A stretch of DNA of 64,000 nt from positions 4,340,001 through 4,404,000 of the forward strand of contig NZ_CP055481.1 in assembly GCF_013705725.1 (NCBI RefSeq), read 5' to 3'. Origin of the DNA: Klebsiella sp. RHBSTW-00484 (GTDB taxonomy: Bacteria > Pseudomonadota > Gammaproteobacteria > Enterobacterales > Enterobacteriaceae). The position numbers and the translations under genes were made by a program. The notes under the pieces are model-generated. The model was not told where the DNA came from, ran no database searches, and saw nothing but the letters and a program-made list of their open reading frames with translations. Positions 16,538 through 26,273 of this stretch are shown here, piece after piece; the stretch's first letter is position 1, and every line of letters begins with the position of its first letter.

Positions 16538-17777
16538 AACTTTCGCTGACTATCTCAGGGCGCTGAAAACGGCGCAATTCACGCAACAGGCCCACCAGCA
16601 CAACGCCCACAATGACCAGCGCCCAGCCGCTGGCGCTCGCCGAAGCCACTGGCGTCAGAATTGCACCCAGACCACCGAGCAGCGCCGCGCCAATCGCATC
16701 GCCGGTCACGTTCTGCGCCGTCCACAAGCCATTGATGCGTCCGAGCATATTTTCCGGGGTTTGGCTCTGAATCAACGTATATTGCAGCAGCGAGCTTATC
16801 GCGCTCAGCCAGCCAAACACCGCCAGGCACAGCGCGCCAAGTTCCCACATCGGCATCAGACTGAACAGCGCAATCGCCACAAACGACCCCACGGTAGACG
16901 CCAGCATCAGCGCCCCAGGCTTCGCCGTCTGCGCCAGTTGCCCGCTGGTCAACGCCCCCAGCGCCGCCCCCAGAGGGATCGCGGCGTACAGCAGGCCAAT
17001 CTGCGATGTCGACATCTGCCAACTTCCGGCCAGCGCCGGATAGAGCACGCGAACCGCGCTCGCCATCGTTAGCAAACCGCCGAGCAGCGCAATGCCGCCG
17101 ATAAGCGGGCTGTTAAACAGGAATTTCACTCCCGCCAGCAGCGATTTCAGCGGATGTTCACGCGGCTGCGGAGGCGGCGCTAACTGCGGTAAACGCAGCA
17201 GCGTCAGAGTGGTAATAAAGGTCCCGGCCGCCGCCAGACCGTAGTTCCAGGCTACCCCACCGGTGGCCAGCAGCAGGCCACCGATCATCGGCGAAATCAC
17301 CGAACCCAGGCGCACCGTCAGCATGGTGATCGCCCCCGCCTGCATCAGGTTTTCCCGCCCGACCAGCGCCGGAGTCGCCGCCAGCAGCGCAGTCACGCCA
17401 ATGGAGGCAAACAGGCCGTCCCATATACCCAACAGATAAATTGCAATTAGCGACGGCTCCGGCAGCATGGCGTTCAGACACAGGCCGACGAAGCCGATCC
17501 CGCAGGTACCGCGCGCCAGCAGAATCAAGCGCTTGCGCTCATAACGGTCGGCCAGCACGCCGCCCACCATCAGGCCAACAAACATCGAGGCACCGGTTAA
17601 GGTGACCGACAGCCCAACCTGCCAGGTCGAGTGGGTCATCATCTGGATTTGTACCGGGATCGCCACGCCCAGCAGGCCAAGCGACAGAATTGAGATAAAG
17701 CGGGCGATAAAGACGGCGCGAAAGGCCGGATGAGTTTTCAGCAGGCTGAGATTCAGCAGCCGGGATTGTCGGTTCAT
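16536..17777 (-). CDS. entS: Enterobactin exporter, MFS family
   Basis: A 413-residue inner-membrane transporter with about 12 hydrophobic segments, close in length to E. coli EntS (416 aa). The MFS loop motif [14 protein letters not shown] lies near residue 72. Its position divergent from fepD with Fur boxes between matches E. coli entS (ybdA). It exports newly made enterobactin to the periplasm. The chitinase/IS block sits just beyond its 3' end. Confidence 0.95.
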   Translation of the reverse strand: MNRQSRLLNLSLLKTHPAFRAVFIARFISILSLGLLGVAIPVQIQMMTHSTWQVGLSVTLTGASMFVGLMVGGVLADRYERKRLILLARGTCGIGFVGLCLNAMLPEPSLIAIYLLGIWDGLFASIGVTALLAATPALVGRENLMQAGAITMLTVRLGSVISPMIGGLLLATGGVAWNYGLAAAGTFITTLTLLRLPQLAPPPQPREHPLKSLLAGVKFLFNSPLIGGIALLGGLLTMASAVRVLYPALAGSWQMSTSQIGLLYAAIPLGAALGALTSGQLAQTAKPGALMLASTVGSFVAIALFSLMPMWELGALCLAVFGWLSAISSLLQYTLIQSQTPENMLGRINGLWTAQNVTGDAIGAALLGGLGAILTPVASASASGWALVIVGVVLVGLLRELRRFQRPEIVSES

Positions 17778-17846
17778 GACAGCGCCTTGTTATTATTTTC
17801 CATACCATTTTTATGGGTGCACATGCTAACATAACCGAATAGAATC

Positions 17847-17871
17847 GATAACGATAATTACTATCATTATC
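17847..17871. promoter_or_regulatory. Two overlapping Fur boxes, entS-fepD divergent promoter
   Basis: GATAACGATAATTACTATC (17847-17865) and GATAATTACTATCATTATC (17853-17871) each match 16 of 19 positions of the Fur consensus and are offset by 6 bp, the classic overlapping arrangement. They end 18 bp before the fepD start. Confidence 0.85.
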
Positions 17872-17889
17872 ATGTCAGGGATGTAAGCC

Positions 17890-18897
17890 ATGTCGTCTTC
17901 CATGACCACGGCGCGCGCCTTTGCCGTGCCGGGTCTTTTGATCGTTTTAACCATCGCCGTTGCGCTCAGCCTGTTGATTGGCGCGAAGCCCTTGCCGTTT
18001 AGCGTCGTCGTCGATGCTTTTACCGGTACCTGCCAAAGCGCCGATTGCACCATCGTCCTTGATGCCCGACTGCCGCGAACCCTCGCCGGACTGCTGGCGG
18101 GTGCCGCGCTGGGCCTCGCCGGGGCGCTGATGCAAACCCTGACCCGCAACCCGCTGGCTGACCCGGGGATCCTCGGCGTCAACTCCGGTGCCAGCTTTGC
18201 TATCGTGCTCGGCGCGGCGCTGTTTGGCATCTCTTCGCCACAAGAACAACTGCTGATGGCCTTTTGCGGCGCGTTCGGCGCATCGTTATTGGTGGCCTTT
18301 ACCGGCAGCCAGGGCGGCGGTCAGCTTAGCCCGGTGCGCCTGACCCTAGCGGGCGTGGCTCTGGCGGCGGTGCTCGAAGGCCTTTCCAGCGGTATCGCCC
18401 TGCTTAACCCCGACGTCTACGATCAGCTGCGCTTCTGGCAAGCGGGTTCACTGGATGTGCGCACGCTGCAAACCCTGAAAATCGTCCTGATCCCAGTGTT
18501 GATTGCCGGTCTCGTTTCGCTGCTGCTCAGCCGGGCGCTCAATAGCCTCAGTCTCGGCAACGATACGGCGACCGCCCTCGGCAGCCGGGTCGCGCGTACT
18601 CAACTGATTGGGCTGCTGGCGATTACCGTCCTGTGCGGTAGCGCCACGGCGGTGGTTGGGCCGATTGCCTTTATCGGCCTGATGATGCCGCATATGGCTC
18701 GCTGGCTGGTGGGAGCCGATCATCGCTGGTCGCTGCCGGTCACCCTGCTGGCCACCCCAGCCCTGCTCTTGTTTGCCGATGTGCTTGGCCGCCTGCTGGT
18801 TCCCGGCGAGCTTCGTGTCTCGGTGGTCAGCGCCTTTATCGGCGCGCCGGTTCTGATCTGGCTGGTGCGCCGCCAGCCGCGCGGAGATGGAATGTGA
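17890..18897 (+). CDS. fepD: Ferric enterobactin ABC transporter permease FepD
   Basis: A 335-residue FecCD-family permease, near-collinear with E. coli FepD (334 aa): LDARLPRTLAGLLAGAALGLAG near residue 57, LTRNPLADPGILGVN near 85 and GPIAFIGLMMPHMARWL near 257. About nine to ten membrane segments. It forms the inner-membrane channel with FepG and is driven by FepC. First gene of fepDGC; it overlaps fepG by 4 bp. Confidence 0.96.
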   Translation: MSSSMTTARAFAVPGLLIVLTIAVALSLLIGAKPLPFSVVVDAFTGTCQSADCTIVLDARLPRTLAGLLAGAALGLAGALMQTLTRNPLADPGILGVNSGASFAIVLGAALFGISSPQEQLLMAFCGAFGASLLVAFTGSQGGGQLSPVRLTLAGVALAAVLEGLSSGIALLNPDVYDQLRFWQAGSLDVRTLQTLKIVLIPVLIAGLVSLLLSRALNSLSLGNDTATALGSRVARTQLIGLLAITVLCGSATAVVGPIAFIGLMMPHMARWLVGADHRWSLPVTLLATPALLLFADVLGRLLVPGELRVSVVSAFIGAPVLIWLVRRQPRGDGM

Positions 18898-19886
18898 TTG
18901 CCCCTTCTCGCCGCCTGATTTTTAGCTGCCTGCTGCTGGTGATCGCCAGCGTGCTGGTCTCCCTATGGGGGCTCGGCACCGGCCTCGTACCGTTAAGCGT
19001 TGAGCAAGTTATCTCCGCGCTGATTGGCGATGCGCCGCGCAACGTCACCATGGTGGTGACCGAATGGCGTCTGCCGCGCGTGCTGATGGCGCTGCTGATC
19101 GGTGCCGCGCTCGGCGTCAGCGGGGCGATTTTCCAGTCGCTGACCCGCAACCCGCTGGGCAGCCCGGACGTCATGGGCTTTAACACCGGTGCCTGGAGCG
19201 GCGTGCTGGTAGCGATGGTCATGTTCGGCCAGAACCTGGCAGCCATCGCCATGGCGGCAATGGCTGGCGGCATCCTCACCGCGCTGGTGGTCTGGCTGCT
19301 GGCCTGGCGCAACGGCATTGAGACCTTTCGCCTGATTATTATCGGCATCGGCATCCGCGCCATGCTGGTGGCGTTTAACACCTGGCTGCTGCTGCGCGCC
19401 TCGCTGGAAACCGCGCTCTCAGCCGGGTTATGGTATGCCGGTTCCCTTAACGGCCTGACCTGGGGCAAAACCTGGCCCTCCGCGCCGCTGATTCTGCTGA
19501 TGCTGGTTTTTGCCGCGCTGCTGGCGCGACGCATGCGGCTGCTGGAGATGGGCGACGATACCGCCTGCGCGCTGGGCGTGCGGGTTGAGCGTTCGCGCCT
19601 GCTGATGATGCTGGTCGGGGTGGTACTTACCGCCGCCGCCACCGCGCTTGCCGGGCCAATTTCATTTATCGCCCTGGTAGCGCCGCATATCGCGCGCCGC
19701 CTTAGCGGTACCGCTCGCTGGGGCCTGACTCAATCAGCGCTGTGCGGCGCGCTGGTATTGGCGCTCTCTGACTACTGTGCTCAGCGCCTGTTTATGCCTT
19801 ATCAGTTACCGGTGGGCGTGGTGACCGTCAGCCTCGGCGGTATCTACCTCATTGCGTTGTTAATTCAGGAGTCCCGCAAAAAATGA
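18894..19886 (+). CDS. fepG: Ferric enterobactin ABC transporter permease FepG
   Basis: A 330-residue FecCD-family permease with the paired-subunit motifs TEWRLPRVLMALLIGAALGVSG, RNPLGSPDVMGFNTGAW and GPISFIALVAPHIARRLSG. Identical in length to E. coli FepG. GTG start overlapping the fepD stop (GTGA), indicating translational coupling; it overlaps fepC by 4 bp. Confidence 0.96.
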   Translation: MIAPSRRLIFSCLLLVIASVLVSLWGLGTGLVPLSVEQVISALIGDAPRNVTMVVTEWRLPRVLMALLIGAALGVSGAIFQSLTRNPLGSPDVMGFNTGAWSGVLVAMVMFGQNLAAIAMAAMAGGILTALVVWLLAWRNGIETFRLIIIGIGIRAMLVAFNTWLLLRASLETALSAGLWYAGSLNGLTWGKTWPSAPLILLMLVFAALLARRMRLLEMGDDTACALGVRVERSRLLMMLVGVVLTAAATALAGPISFIALVAPHIARRLSGTARWGLTQSALCGALVLALSDYCAQRLFMPYQLPVGVVTVSLGGIYLIALLIQESRKK

Positions 19887-20677
19887 CCGCTGTAACTTCC
19901 CGTTTGCGCGGCGACCAGTTGACCCTGGCGTACGGCAAAAAGACCATCGCCGAATCGCTGAACGTGACCATTCCCGATGGACATTTTACCGCCATTATTG
20001 GCCCTAACGGCTGCGGTAAATCGACGCTGCTGCGCACCCTTAGTCGTCTGATGACGCCGACCAGCGGTCATGTCTGGCTCGATGGTGAGCAGATCCAGCA
20101 TTACGCCAGTAAAGAGGTCGCCAAACGCATCGGCCTGCTGGCGCAAAACGCCACCACGCCGGGTGATATCACCGTCCAGGAGCTGGTGGCCCGCGGGCGC
20201 TATCCGCACCAACCGATGTTTACTCGTTGGCGCAAAGAGGATGAAGAGGCGGTCAGCAAGGCGATGAAAGCCACCGGGATCACCGACCTGGCGCTGCAAA
20301 GTGTCGATACGCTCTCAGGCGGCCAGCGTCAGCGGGCGTGGATTGCCATGGTGCTGGCCCAGGAGACGGCCATTATGCTGCTCGACGAGCCGACTACCTG
20401 GCTCGACATCAGCCATCAGATCGATCTGCTGGAACTGCTGAGCGAGCTGAATCGGGAGAAGGGATATACGCTGGCGGCGGTGCTGCATGACCTGAACCAG
20501 GCCTGCCGCTATGCCACCCATTTGATTGCCCTGCGCGATGGCAAAATCATCGCCGAGGGCGCGCCGAAAGAGATTGTTAACGCGGAGCTGATCGAGAAGA
20601 TTTACGGCCTGCGCTGTACGATCATTGAAGATCCGGTGGCCCATACGCCGCTGGTGGTGCCGCTGGGACGCCGGTAA
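19883..20677 (+). CDS. fepC: Ferric enterobactin ABC transporter ATPase
   Basis: A 264-residue ABC ATPase. Walker A GPNGCGKST lies near residue 39, signature [10 protein letters not shown] near 144 and Walker B IMLLDEPTTWLD near 164. It powers FepDG-mediated import. In E. coli fepE follows; here the next gene is entF, convergent, and the 173-bp gap contains only inverted repeats. Confidence 0.96.
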   Translation: MTAVTSRLRGDQLTLAYGKKTIAESLNVTIPDGHFTAIIGPNGCGKSTLLRTLSRLMTPTSGHVWLDGEQIQHYASKEVAKRIGLLAQNATTPGDITVQELVARGRYPHQPMFTRWRKEDEEAVSKAMKATGITDLALQSVDTLSGGQRQRAWIAMVLAQETAIMLLDEPTTWLDISHQIDLLELLSELNREKGYTLAAVLHDLNQACRYATHLIALRDGKIIAEGAPKEIVNAELIEKIYGLRCTIIEDPVAHTPLVVPLGRR

Positions 20678-20685
20678 TTCCTTTC

Positions 20686-20836
20686 CCCTCACCCCGCCCC
20701 TCTCCCACAGGGAGAGGGAGAAAACCAGCGCTCATTTTTGACATTGGCCCCCAACCACAATTCACAGGTGGAAAGCCACTGCCCGCGCCCTGCCGATCTG
20801 TCCCCTCTCCCTGTGGGAGAGGGTTAGGGTGAGGGC
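20686..20836. repeat. Paired CCCTCTCCC repeats between fepC and entF
   Basis: Two copies of a CCCTCACCC(TAA)CCCTCTCCC-ACA-GGGAGAGGG type unit in inverted orientation (20686-20730 and 20802-20836), each able to form its own hairpin. They occupy the gap between convergent fepC and entF and could end both transcripts. The same unit recurs at 48752-48840. Confidence 0.75.
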
Positions 20837-20850
20837 TACCCGGCGTTCAA

Positions 20851-23800
20851 TTACCCCAAAATCTCCCTGACTACCGGGCCGATCGCCTCGAAGGCCTGTG
20901 GAGAGATAATGTCCACATGGGCGCAATCCTGGCTAAAGACCTCCAGCTCACCAACCCATGGCCCCCAGACCACCTGCGGATCCATTCCAGCCTGACGGGT
21001 TTTCTCCGCCACGAACAGCGTCGCTTTACCGTCAAACTTCGCGCTGTGCGCGGTAGTCAGCAGACGTACTGCATCGGCATAGTTGCCTTCGATAACGCTG
21101 AATAGCTCGCCGGAAGCCTGCCCCTGCTGAGCGGCAAGAAACGCCTCACGTTCCCGTTCGATCTCCGCCAGCACCTCAGGATCCAGACCGTTAGCCTCTT
21201 TTTCCGCCCAGTTCTGCGTTTCCGGCGGCCAGGTATCCAGCAGCCCGAGGAATGCCACCGCTTCACCGCGCTGGCGTAAACGGGCGGCAATACCCTGCGC
21301 CAGCGTGCCGCCGAGCGAATAACCGAACAGGTAATAAGGGCCGTGCGGTTGCTGCTCAAGCAAGGTTTGCAGATGATGCTCGCAGACCGCATCCAGATCC
21401 GCCGCCGTCGCCATTGGTCCCTGCGGTCGCGGCGACTGAATGCCGGTGATAGACCAGCGCGGGCTTAAGTAGCGCGCCAGCACGCTGAACTGCCAGGCAA
21501 AACCGGAAGCAGGATGGAAGCAGAACAGCGTCGGGCCATCGCTCGCTCGCAGCGGCAGGATCGTGTCGAAGCCCAGGCGCTGCGCCTGCTCATCGCTGAG
21601 ATCCGAAGCCAGCAGCGCGCTCAGCTTGCCGACGGTCGAGGCGACCATCACCTGCCCCGGCGTCACCTGCCGTTCCAGCTCGCGGCCGAGCTGCGCCGCC
21701 AGGCGCATTGCCAGCAGCGAATGACCACCTAAAGCGAAGAAATCAGCTTCAATATCGTTTACTTCGCAACCCAGCAGCTGACTAAACGCCATTGCCACGG
21801 TGCTTTCAATCCCCGGCTCCGGCGGACGACCGCTGCGCTCGCGGCTTAGCGTCGGCAGCGGCAGCGCTTTGCGATCCAGCTTGCCGTTGGCGCTCAGCGG
21901 CAGCTCCGGTAATTGAATCAGCACTACCGGCACCATATGCGGTGGCAACTGTTCCCCCAGCCGCGCTTTGAGCGCTGCGGTATCCAGCGGCAGACCGGAT
22001 TCAGAAACCAGATAGCCCACCAGCTGACGGGCGTCACCGCCGGTCGCCGCCGCCTGATTAAAGACGCAGGCATGAGTCACCGCCTGCGCGACGTCCGGCA
22101 ACTCCGACATCACGCGGTCGATTTCGCCCAGCTCAATACGCTGACCGCGAATTTTCAGCTGATCGTCGCTACGCCCGAGATACTCCACCGCGCCGAAATC
22201 CCGCCAACGGGCAATGTCGCCAGTGCGATACATGCGCTCGCCCGGTGCGTAAGGATCGGCAATAAAGCGGCTGGCGGTTAAATCAGGACGCCCCAGGTAG
22301 CCCTGCGCCAGCTGAATGCCGGTCAGGTAGAGATCTCCCGCCACGCCCGGCGGTACCGGGCGCATCGACGCATCCAGAATACGCAAACCGGTATTCCACA
22401 CCGGCCAGCCAATCGGCACGCTGGTGCCGGTGACCGCCGCCAGCTCAGGCCCGCAGGCCGGATACCAGCTGACGTCCACCGCCGCTTCCGTCGGGCCGTA
22501 CAGGTTATGCAGCGGCGCGCCGGTCAGCACCTCCCACTCCCGGCACAGCGCCGTCGGCAGCGCTTCACCGCTGCAGAATACCCGGCGCAGGGTTTGACAG
22601 GAGGCAACATTTTCCGCATCCAGCGAAGCAACGAACGCCGCCAGCATCGACGGCACAAAGTGGGTCGTAGTCACGTCGTAGCGGGCGAAGAACTGCTGCA
22701 TCGCCAGCGGGTCGCGATGGGCCTCCGGCTCGGCCATCACCAGCTGCGCACCGGCAATAAACGGCCACCAAAACTCCCAAACCGAGACATCAAAACTGCA
22801 CGGCGTTTTCTGCGCCACTACGTCGTCAGCACAGAGCGGATAGTGGTCCTGCATCCACAGCAGGCGGTTGACGATGGCGGTTTGCCCGACCATCACCCCT
22901 TTCGGTCGCCCGGTGGAACCGGAGGTAAAGATGATATAAGCGGTATGGTCAGGCTGAGATATGGCCAGCGGTGCAGCGTCACTCGCTTCCAGCGGCTGCT
23001 GGTAACAGAGACTTTCCAGGTTAGGGATATCGCTAAAGCGCGCCAACTGATCCTCAGAAGTAATCAGTAGCGATGGACGCGCATCTTCCAGCATCATCCG
23101 CAGACGATCGTCAGGATAACCGGTATCCAGAGGCAACCATGCGGCCCCGGCTTCGACAATGCCGTGCAGCGCCAGGGTCAGGAACACCGAACGTGGCAGC
23201 GCCACCGCCACGCTATCGCCGGGTTTGACTCCGCGTGCGCGGAGTAATTCCGCCAGCGCCACCACCTGCTGGCGCATCTCGCGGTAGCTAAACTGCCAGT
23301 GGGCATCCGCCAGCGCCGGGGCATCCGGGGTTTTCGCTGCCTGCTCCGCCACCAGCGCGCTCAGCGTGGTGAGTGGCAGGTCGATCGCGGTATCGTTCAC
23401 CTGTTTCAGGTGTTCAGTTTCCGCCGTTGACAGCATATTCGCGTCGCCGCAGCGCAGAGTCGGGCTATCAGCAAACTGCACCAGCAACGCGGAGAGCCGG
23501 GCGATATGCCCGCGCAGCGTCTGTTCATCGTAACGCTGCTTATTAGCCAGAATCTCCAGCGACAGACCGCCCGCTTCGTCCGGGAACAGCGCCAGTTCCA
23601 GATCATTGACCGGTCCGGTCGCCAGAGTGTGGGTTATCGCCTGCACGCCGTCGATATCCAGCTGATAATCGAAAACTTTTATATTGAGCACCGGGCCAAA
23701 TAGCGGCTCATCACCCGCCGCCTTGCCGCTGTCGCGAACGATCTGCTCGGCGTCATAGCGCTGGTGGCGGCGCATTTTTTTCAGTTGCCCGGCAAGGCGC

Positions 23801-24732
23801 GTTGCCAGCTCCGGCAGCGTCTCCTGCGCGTCAATATTGACCGCCAGCGGCAAGACGTTCAGTACCGGTCCGGTTGCGGTTAGCGCCGCAGAACCCATGC
23901 GGCGCATAAAGATAAAGCCCGCCGCGTAATCCATTCGGCTGCACAGTCGCCCCAACCACAGGGTGGTCAGCGCCAGCGCCAGATCCGCACGCTGACACTG
24001 CGGAGCACTCGCTGCCAGACGGCTAAAGACGCCAGAATCAACCTCCAGCTTCATGCGCCAGATATCGGTGCAGCTCGCCCTTCCCGCCAGCGGCGCGGCA
24101 GACAGCGAAGCCGGAGACGGTAGCGCTTTACGCTGCTCCTGCCAGAACTGTTTGTCACGCTGCCAGGCATCGCTACCGTAGTAGCGTTGATACTCATCCA
24201 CGACTTCCGCAAAAGGAGTAAACGACGAAGCAGGCGTTTCTTCACCCCGCTGCCAGGCGCGATAAATTGCAGCGATCTGGCGAGTAATCGCCGGGAAACT
24301 GAAGCCATCGACCAGCAAATGGTGATAACGCTGATACCAGTACCAGCGATTATCTCCTACCCGTAGCAGTTGATGGCAGACCAGCGGATTGCCGCCGTCT
24401 ACGCGCAGATTCTGCCCGAGATCGGCCTGCATCAGCGCCAGCGCGGCGGCGTGCGGGTCGCTCGCTGCGCGCAGATCCTGATAATCCGGTTCGGCAAACA
24501 CATGAGTTTCATCGACCCACTGCCAGGCTTCGCCGTTATCTTCACAAAAACGCATGCTGAGGGTATCGGCCTGCGACAGTCCAGTAACAATCGCCCGTCC
24601 GAGCAGAACCGGGTCGATCTCACCGCGCAGTTCTACATAGTGGGCGACGCTCCAGGCACCGGGCAGCGTCGAGAGGCGCTCTGCCATCCAGATCCCCGGT
24701 TGTGCCGCAACCAGCGGTAAACGAGTGGTCAT
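20851..24732 (-). CDS. entF: Enterobactin synthase component F (NRPS)
   Basis: A 1293-residue NRPS, identical in length to E. coli EntF. Condensation domain about 1-430 (HHLLVDGFSF), serine-adenylation domain about 455-960 (FTSGSTGRPKGV, NLYGPTEAAVD, YRTGDIARW), peptidyl carrier (FFALGGHSLLAM) near residue 1006 and thioesterase (GYSLGGTLAQ) near 1138. It joins three DHB-Ser units and cyclises them. ATGs at 24735 and 24732 both follow AAGGA; the second gives the E. coli-like N-terminus. It begins 10 bp after ybdZ. Confidence 0.96.
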   Translation of the reverse strand: MTTRLPLVAAQPGIWMAERLSTLPGAWSVAHYVELRGEIDPVLLGRAIVTGLSQADTLSMRFCEDNGEAWQWVDETHVFAEPDYQDLRAASDPHAAALALMQADLGQNLRVDGGNPLVCHQLLRVGDNRWYWYQRYHHLLVDGFSFPAITRQIAAIYRAWQRGEETPASSFTPFAEVVDEYQRYYGSDAWQRDKQFWQEQRKALPSPASLSAAPLAGRASCTDIWRMKLEVDSGVFSRLAASAPQCQRADLALALTTLWLGRLCSRMDYAAGFIFMRRMGSAALTATGPVLNVLPLAVNIDAQETLPELATRLAGQLKKMRRHQRYDAEQIVRDSGKAAGDEPLFGPVLNIKVFDYQLDIDGVQAITHTLATGPVNDLELALFPDEAGGLSLEILANKQRYDEQTLRGHIARLSALLVQFADSPTLRCGDANMLSTAETEHLKQVNDTAIDLPLTTLSALVAEQAAKTPDAPALADAHWQFSYREMRQQVVALAELLRARGVKPGDSVAVALPRSVFLTLALHGIVEAGAAWLPLDTGYPDDRLRMMLEDARPSLLITSEDQLARFSDIPNLESLCYQQPLEASDAAPLAISQPDHTAYIIFTSGSTGRPKGVMVGQTAIVNRLLWMQDHYPLCADDVVAQKTPCSFDVSVWEFWWPFIAGAQLVMAEPEAHRDPLAMQQFFARYDVTTTHFVPSMLAAFVASLDAENVASCQTLRRVFCSGEALPTALCREWEVLTGAPLHNLYGPTEAAVDVSWYPACGPELAAVTGTSVPIGWPVWNTGLRILDASMRPVPPGVAGDLYLTGIQLAQGYLGRPDLTASRFIADPYAPGERMYRTGDIARWRDFGAVEYLGRSDDQLKIRGQRIELGEIDRVMSELPDVAQAVTHACVFNQAAATGGDARQLVGYLVSESGLPLDTAALKARLGEQLPPHMVPVVLIQLPELPLSANGKLDRKALPLPTLSRERSGRPPEPGIESTVAMAFSQLLGCEVNDIEADFFALGGHSLLAMRLAAQLGRELERQVTPGQVMVASTVGKLSALLASDLSDEQAQRLGFDTILPLRASDGPTLFCFHPASGFAWQFSVLARYLSPRWSITGIQSPRPQGPMATAADLDAVCEHHLQTLLEQQPHGPYYLFGYSLGGTLAQGIAARLRQRGEAVAFLGLLDTWPPETQNWAEKEANGLDPEVLAEIEREREAFLAAQQGQASGELFSVIEGNYADAVRLLTTAHSAKFDGKATLFVAEKTRQAGMDPQVVWGPWVGELEVFSQDCAHVDIISPQAFEAIGPVVREILG

Positions 24733-24742
24733 CATCAGTTCC

Positions 24743-24946
24743 TTAGGACGCGTGGTGCGCGGGAGTGAGGGTTGACCAGTTCGCCGCCAGCCAGGCATTG
24801 CACGCTTCCAGCGACTGCGGCGGGCACTCCACCGCCCAGCCTTCCGGCAGCGAGCAGTGATGTGGCCACAGGCTAAACTGCTGTAATTCATTGCGCAGAA
24901 TGTAAAACTGCCCTTGCGGATTGTCGAAGGGGTTACTGAATTGCAT
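24743..24946 (-). CDS. ybdZ: MbtH-like protein of enterobactin synthesis
   Basis: A 67-residue MbtH-family protein with the conserved NPFD...FYILRNELQQFSLWP, LPEGW and WL...W pattern. MbtH proteins bind and activate the adenylation domain of NRPSs, here EntF, which follows 10 bp downstream. E. coli YbdZ is 72 residues; the C-terminus is slightly shorter here. Confidence 0.93.
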   Translation of the reverse strand: MQFSNPFDNPQGQFYILRNELQQFSLWPHHCSLPEGWAVECPPQSLEACNAWLAANWSTLTPAHHAS

Positions 24947-24973
24947 TTCAAATTCCTCGTAAAGCGCGCTTTG

Positions 24974-26173
24974 CTACTCTTCGCGGCATAAAGGCTGCCA
25001 CAGCTGGATTAACCCCGCCGTCAGCCCGCCGCGCCAGCAAAGCGCATCATGCCCGCCGTCAACCTGACGCCAGAAAATCGTCTGCTGTTCCAGATGCGCG
25101 AGAAGCGCCTGGTTCGCGCGAAAAATAATCGGCTCGCGAATACCGGCTTCCAGCCAGATTCGCAGCCCTTGCGGGTGTAACTCGCCGCGGCTTAGGCAGT
25201 CAATCAGCAGTCCCGTCTGCGCCCCACCGCGATGCGGCCACCAGTAGGAACCGGACTGGCTAAGCACGCAGCCAAAGCGCTGCGGCCAGTAGAGCGCGGC
25301 GAACATTGAAGCCAGGCCACCAAAGCTCTGGCCTGCCACCACGGTTCGATCGGCGCGATCGCTGAAAGGGGCCATCTGACGAACTAACGGCAACAGCTCT
25401 TCCTGAACCGCCAGCCAGAACGTTTCATTGCAGGGGAGCTCTTCGCCGCGGTGCTGGTTATCAATCACGTCAATCAGCAGATAAACCGCCTGCGGTAGTC
25501 GCTCTTCACGGGTTAATCCTGCCAGCGGCGACCATATCGGCATGCTTTCGGCCCAGAACTGGCCATCAAGCAAGACAGCCAGCGGGCGCTCTTGCGGATT
25601 CCCATCACCGGTAGCATAAACCCAGATCCGTCGCGTATTGCCCAGGCGCTGGCTCTGCCACTCAATGCAGACCGGCGGCTGATAAGGTTCATCGCGCAGC
25701 GCCCAGCCCGGCTGCTCCGGGGCTTCAGGCAGCTCCAGCGCAGACACCGCATGACCGCGGCCGCCCTTCCAGCTTTGTGGATTGAGCGGGTCGGAGATCG
25801 CGCGCGGCAGCAGTTTGCGCCAGCCTTCACGCAGCAGCGTGCGGTCCGGGCTATCGCCGTTAAAAAGCTCAGGGGAAAAATCGTTATCGCGCTCGGAGGG
25901 AACAAAACAGTAGCTCCCGCGCCAGGTGGGCGAGAGTGTGGTTTGCCAGAACCAGGCATCGGTACCGGGAACGCGTTGCAGCGTCTGCGGCAGCGAATTT
26001 TTATGATGATCGGTGACGCCGGTGATGTAAATCCATACCCGCTGGATCGTCGAAGAGGCCTCGCTGCCCGCCGGGTCTCGCCACCAGAACGTCACCCGAT
26101 ACGCGTCGTCAACGGCCTCAATCTGCGGGCCGGAGAGGCTTTGCCACCAGTCGTCACTTCCTGTCTTTTGCAT
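24974..26173 (-). CDS. fes: Enterobactin/ferric enterobactin esterase
   Basis: A 399-residue cytoplasmic esterase, close to E. coli Fes (400 aa). The alpha/beta-hydrolase nucleophile motif GQSFGG lies near residue 278 and the catalytic His in VDGGHDALCWR near 373; the N-terminal Fes domain includes FWWRDP. It hydrolyses the trilactone to release iron. First gene of fes-ybdZ-entF, divergent from fepA. Confidence 0.95.
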   Translation of the reverse strand: MQKTGSDDWWQSLSGPQIEAVDDAYRVTFWWRDPAGSEASSTIQRVWIYITGVTDHHKNSLPQTLQRVPGTDAWFWQTTLSPTWRGSYCFVPSERDNDFSPELFNGDSPDRTLLREGWRKLLPRAISDPLNPQSWKGGRGHAVSALELPEAPEQPGWALRDEPYQPPVCIEWQSQRLGNTRRIWVYATGDGNPQERPLAVLLDGQFWAESMPIWSPLAGLTREERLPQAVYLLIDVIDNQHRGEELPCNETFWLAVQEELLPLVRQMAPFSDRADRTVVAGQSFGGLASMFAALYWPQRFGCVLSQSGSYWWPHRGGAQTGLLIDCLSRGELHPQGLRIWLEAGIREPIIFRANQALLAHLEQQTIFWRQVDGGHDALCWRGGLTAGLIQLWQPLCREE

Positions 26174-26236
26174 TCCTTTTTTAACCTTATGTTTATCGTG
26201 ACATTTATCAACAAACGTATCAATAAACGTAATATT

Positions 26237-26273
26237 TATTGATAATATTATTGATAACTATTTTCATTTGCAA
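26237..26273. promoter_or_regulatory. Fur-box region, fes-fepA divergent promoter
   Basis: TATTGATAATATTATTGATAAC followed by TATTTTCATTTGCA contains overlapping GATAAT-type Fur hexamers about 65 bp from fes and 175 bp from fepA. It resembles the Fur-regulated E. coli fes/fepA region. Confidence 0.75.

Noticed and set aside
16482..17072. Open frame on the + strand opposite entS (about 196 codons)
   Set aside because: Antisense to conserved entS with biased Q/R/H composition; shadow frame.
25592..26242. Open frame on the + strand opposite fes (about 216 codons)
   Set aside because: Antisense to conserved fes, arginine-rich, and would end in the Fur-box promoter region; shadow frame.
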